In this document: in pieces, positions 6,861 to 7,384 of the stretch
Layout of the letters: every line of letters begins with the position of its first letter
Numbering within the stretch: position 1 is the first letter of the stretch
NCBI GenBank assembly: GCA_017394605.1
Contig: JAFPXU010000071.1
Span: 1-7,384 of the forward strand
From: Clostridia bacterium
GTDB taxonomy: Bacteria; Bacillota_A; Clostridia; Christensenellales; CAG-138
Length of the DNA: 7,384 nucleotides
Direction of reading: 5' to 3'
The notes under the pieces: model-generated
Told to the model about the DNA's origin: nothing
Databases searched by the model: none
What the model saw: the letters and a program-made list of their open reading frames with translations, nothing else
Position numbers and translations under genes: made by a program

Positions 6861-6878
6861 TGCGTGCCTATGCACGCA
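6861..6878. promoter_or_regulatory. Operator-like inverted repeat, copy 1 (in sulfatase leader)
   Basis: TGCGTGC-CTAT-GCACGCA: perfect 7-base arms around a 4-base spacer. It is nearly identical to copy 2 (one base different in 18). It lies downstream of the predicted operon start point (about 6922), at roughly +44 to +61, so a bound protein would act as a roadblock or as one end of a loop. In RNA it would also be a 7-base-pair stem with a 4-base loop. The likely binder is the LacI-family protein encoded at 7107, by proximity and repeat symmetry. Confidence 0.7.
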
Positions 6879-6915
6879 TTTGTCAGACACAAGATTTGTT
6901 TTTCCGTAGAAAAAT

Positions 6916-6940
6916 CGTTGTTATTTAGATTATAGCAACG
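6916..6940. promoter_or_regulatory. 25-base near-palindrome over the operon -10 region
   Basis: Arms CGTTGTTAT (6916-6924) and ATAGCAACG (6932-6940) match as inverted repeats with one mismatch, separated by 7 bases. The element covers the -10 hexamer (6929-6934) and the predicted start point, an ideal place for a repressor. Its sequence is unrelated to the three GTGC/GCAC repeats, so it could be the site of another regulator, or partly chance. Confidence 0.4.
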
Positions 6941-6957
6941 GTTTATGAAAATGTAAA
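6929..6957 (-). promoter_or_regulatory. Sigma-70-type promoter of the sulfatase-transporter operon
   Basis: Reading leftward: -35 TTTACA (6957-6952, one mismatch to TTGACA), a 17-base spacer, then -10 TATAAT (6934-6929, perfect consensus). Transcription would start near 6922, giving a leader of about 130 bases before GTG 6790. The region upstream of the -35 is rich in A-tracts on this strand, which could act as an UP-like element. This is the best promoter seen in the window; there is no comparable one in the 50-base or 121-base gaps of the operon. Confidence 0.8.
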
Positions 6958-6990
6958 AGGTGATTTTTGTCATCTTTTTTTGTCACCTTT
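6956..6990. repeat. Inverted repeat with internal direct repeat upstream of the operon -35
   Basis: AAAGGTGA (6956-6963) and TCACCTTT (6983-6990) are perfect 8-base inverted arms 19 bases apart. Inside, TTTTTGTCA occurs twice in direct orientation (6964-6972 and 6977-6985), 13 bases apart. The left arm touches the -35 element. It could be a regulator site or an A/T-tract bend; function is not shown by the sequence. Confidence 0.4.
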
Positions 6991-7004
6991 ATCTCCGCAT
7001 GGTC

Positions 7005-7022
7005 TGCGTGCCTGTGCACGCA
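7005..7022. promoter_or_regulatory. Operator-like inverted repeat, copy 2 (between the two promoters)
   Basis: TGCGTGC-CTGT-GCACGCA: perfect 7-base arms, with a single spacer base different from copy 1. It lies upstream of the operon promoter (about -83 to -100) and upstream of the proposed regulator promoter, so it would not be part of either predicted transcript. That argues the repeat family works as DNA rather than as RNA. Its centre is 144 bases from copy 1 and 64 bases from copy 3. Confidence 0.7.
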
Positions 7023-7024
7023 TG

Positions 7025-7053
7025 TATATATCATTTCGTTTCTGTATTACAAT
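7025..7053 (+). promoter_or_regulatory. Possible promoter of the LacI-type regulator gene
   Basis: A -10-like TACAAT (7048-7053, one mismatch) has a poor -35 (TATATA, 7025-7030) 17 bases upstream. Transcription would begin near 7060, just before the operator-like repeat at 7070-7085. It is a weak promoter by sequence, as is common for regulator genes. An alternative is TTGTCA at 6967-6972 with a poor -10 at 6990-6995. Confidence 0.35.
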
Positions 7054-7069
7054 TTTCTTTATGAAATCC

Positions 7070-7085
7070 GTGTGCCTTTGCACAC
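7070..7085. promoter_or_regulatory. Operator-like inverted repeat, copy 3 (in regulator leader)
   Basis: GTGTGC-CTTT-GCACAC: perfect 6-base arms. It shares the GTGC-CTNT-GCAC core with copies 1 and 2. Relative to those, the changes at the second and second-last positions (C to T, G to A) are symmetric, so the palindrome is kept. It sits between the proposed regulator promoter and its ribosome-binding site, consistent with autorepression. Confidence 0.6.
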
Positions 7086-7093
7086 CAATGGGA

Positions 7094-7098
7094 AGGGG
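7094..7098 (+). promoter_or_regulatory. Ribosome-binding site of the LacI-type regulator
   Basis: AGGGG within GGAAGGGGAA, 8 bases before TTG 7107. No ATG or GTG is in frame between the upstream stop (7062-7064) and the conserved helix-turn-helix, so this site decides a TTG start. Confidence 0.65.
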
Positions 7099-7106
7099 AA
7101 ATCATT

Positions 7107-7384
7107 TTGGCATTAACGATCCGGGATATCGCGGAACTTGCCGGTGTTTCGCGCGGGACTGTGGACCGCGTACTGCACAATCGGGGACGGGTAGATCCCG
7201 CTGTCGCCTCGCGGATCCGCAAGATCATGGAGGAGTGCGGTTACCGGCCGAGCCTCGCCGCAAAGCAGCTTGCCCTCCGGCACCAGAAAAACAAGATCGG
7301 ATTCATTTCAAAAGCCGACTACAACGGATTCTGGTCCATCGTCAACAGAAACGCGGAACAGGCGGAAAAAATGCTCGCTGAATA
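7107..7384 (+). CDS. LacI-family transcriptional regulator, N-terminal part
   Basis: The first 92 codons are present; the gene runs off the right edge. The helix-turn-helix is textbook LacI: TIRDIAELAGVSRGTVDRVL (4-23), followed by HNRGRVDPAVASRIRKIMEE and the hinge GYRPSLAAKQLALR. Then comes the start of a periplasmic-binding-protein-like sensor domain (KIGFI, then DYNGFWSIV). The GTVDRVL version of the recognition helix, instead of the more common TVSRVL, is one I associate with a LacI subgroup with sugar-binding-like sensor domains. The start is TTG 7107, the only plausible initiator, with AGGGG 8 bases upstream. It is divergent from the sulfatase operon, and three inverted repeats lie in the shared region, so it probably controls that operon and itself. 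The effector is unknown; a sulfated or desulfated sugar is a reasonable guess. The family call is very secure. Confidence 0.93.
   Translation, partial: MALTIRDIAELAGVSRGTVDRVLHNRGRVDPAVASRIRKIMEECGYRPSLAAKQLALRHQKNKIGFISKADYNGFWSIVNRNAEQAEKMLAE

Noticed and set aside
6791..6922. Riboswitch or leader peptide in the operon leader
   Set aside because: I found only very short frames (three codons) and one 7-base-pair stem that belongs to the operator-like repeat family; no known riboswitch core was recognised.
6791..6973. N-terminal extension of the sulfatase to an ATG at 6973
   Set aside because: The extension is not sulfatase-like, contains the -35/-10 promoter and an operator-like repeat, and lacks a ribosome-binding site.
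6980..7381. 133-residue plus-strand frame at the right edge
   Set aside because: It overlaps the LacI-type helix-turn-helix in another frame and crosses two operator-like repeats; the LacI frame is clearly the real one.
1..7384. tRNA or rRNA genes, CRISPR arrays, insertion sequences, phage genes
   Set aside because: Both strands are filled by the listed genes; the gaps are too short or lack the required repeats and structures.

Overview
The window shows a divergently organised catabolic locus from what is probably an anaerobic bacterium. Base composition is moderately GC-rich by eye, and Shine-Dalgarno sites are strong (AAGGAGG type). The sulfatase is of the cysteine type, and the regulator, transporter and sulfatase are packed together as in gut or sediment Bacillota (Clostridia) and some spirochaetes. 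I cannot fix the taxon. The substrate-binding protein has a plain Sec-type signal peptide rather than a clear lipobox, which is unusual for a typical monoderm.

Layout: one long leftward (minus-strand) operon runs from a divergent control region at about 6791-7106 to beyond the left edge. In transcription order it holds a cytoplasmic-looking cysteine sulfatase (5444-6790), a large family 5 extracellular substrate-binding protein (3363-5393), a DppB/OppB-type permease (2231-3241), a DppC/OppC-type permease with a large extracytoplasmic insert (1122-2225), a DppD/OppD-type ATPase with a cysteine-rich C-terminal domain (63-1109), and the first codons of the partner DppF/OppF-type ATPase (59 to the left edge). 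The last four genes are separated by only 3-12 bases, and several stop codons are embedded in or abut the next ribosome-binding site. A strong RNA hairpin sits in the 121-base gap between the binding-protein gene and the first permease gene. Rightward from 7107 starts a LacI-family regulator with a TTG start, cut by the right edge.

The 316-base control region is the most informative part. It has a near-consensus sigma-70 promoter for the operon (TTTACA, 17 bases, TATAAT, reading leftward). It also has three copies of an inverted repeat with core GTGC-CTNT-GCAC at 6861-6878, 7005-7022 and 7070-7085, placed as expected for LacI-family operators that control both the operon and the regulator gene. 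A different 25-base near-palindrome covers the -10 region, and a third inverted repeat lies just upstream of the -35.

Working model (inference): the ABC transporter imports a sulfated ligand, probably a sulfated sugar or oligosaccharide rather than a peptide. The sulfatase, which lacks a signal peptide, removes sulfate inside the cell. The LacI-type regulator senses the ligand or a product. The enzyme that converts the sulfatase cysteine to formylglycine is not in the window and must be encoded elsewhere.
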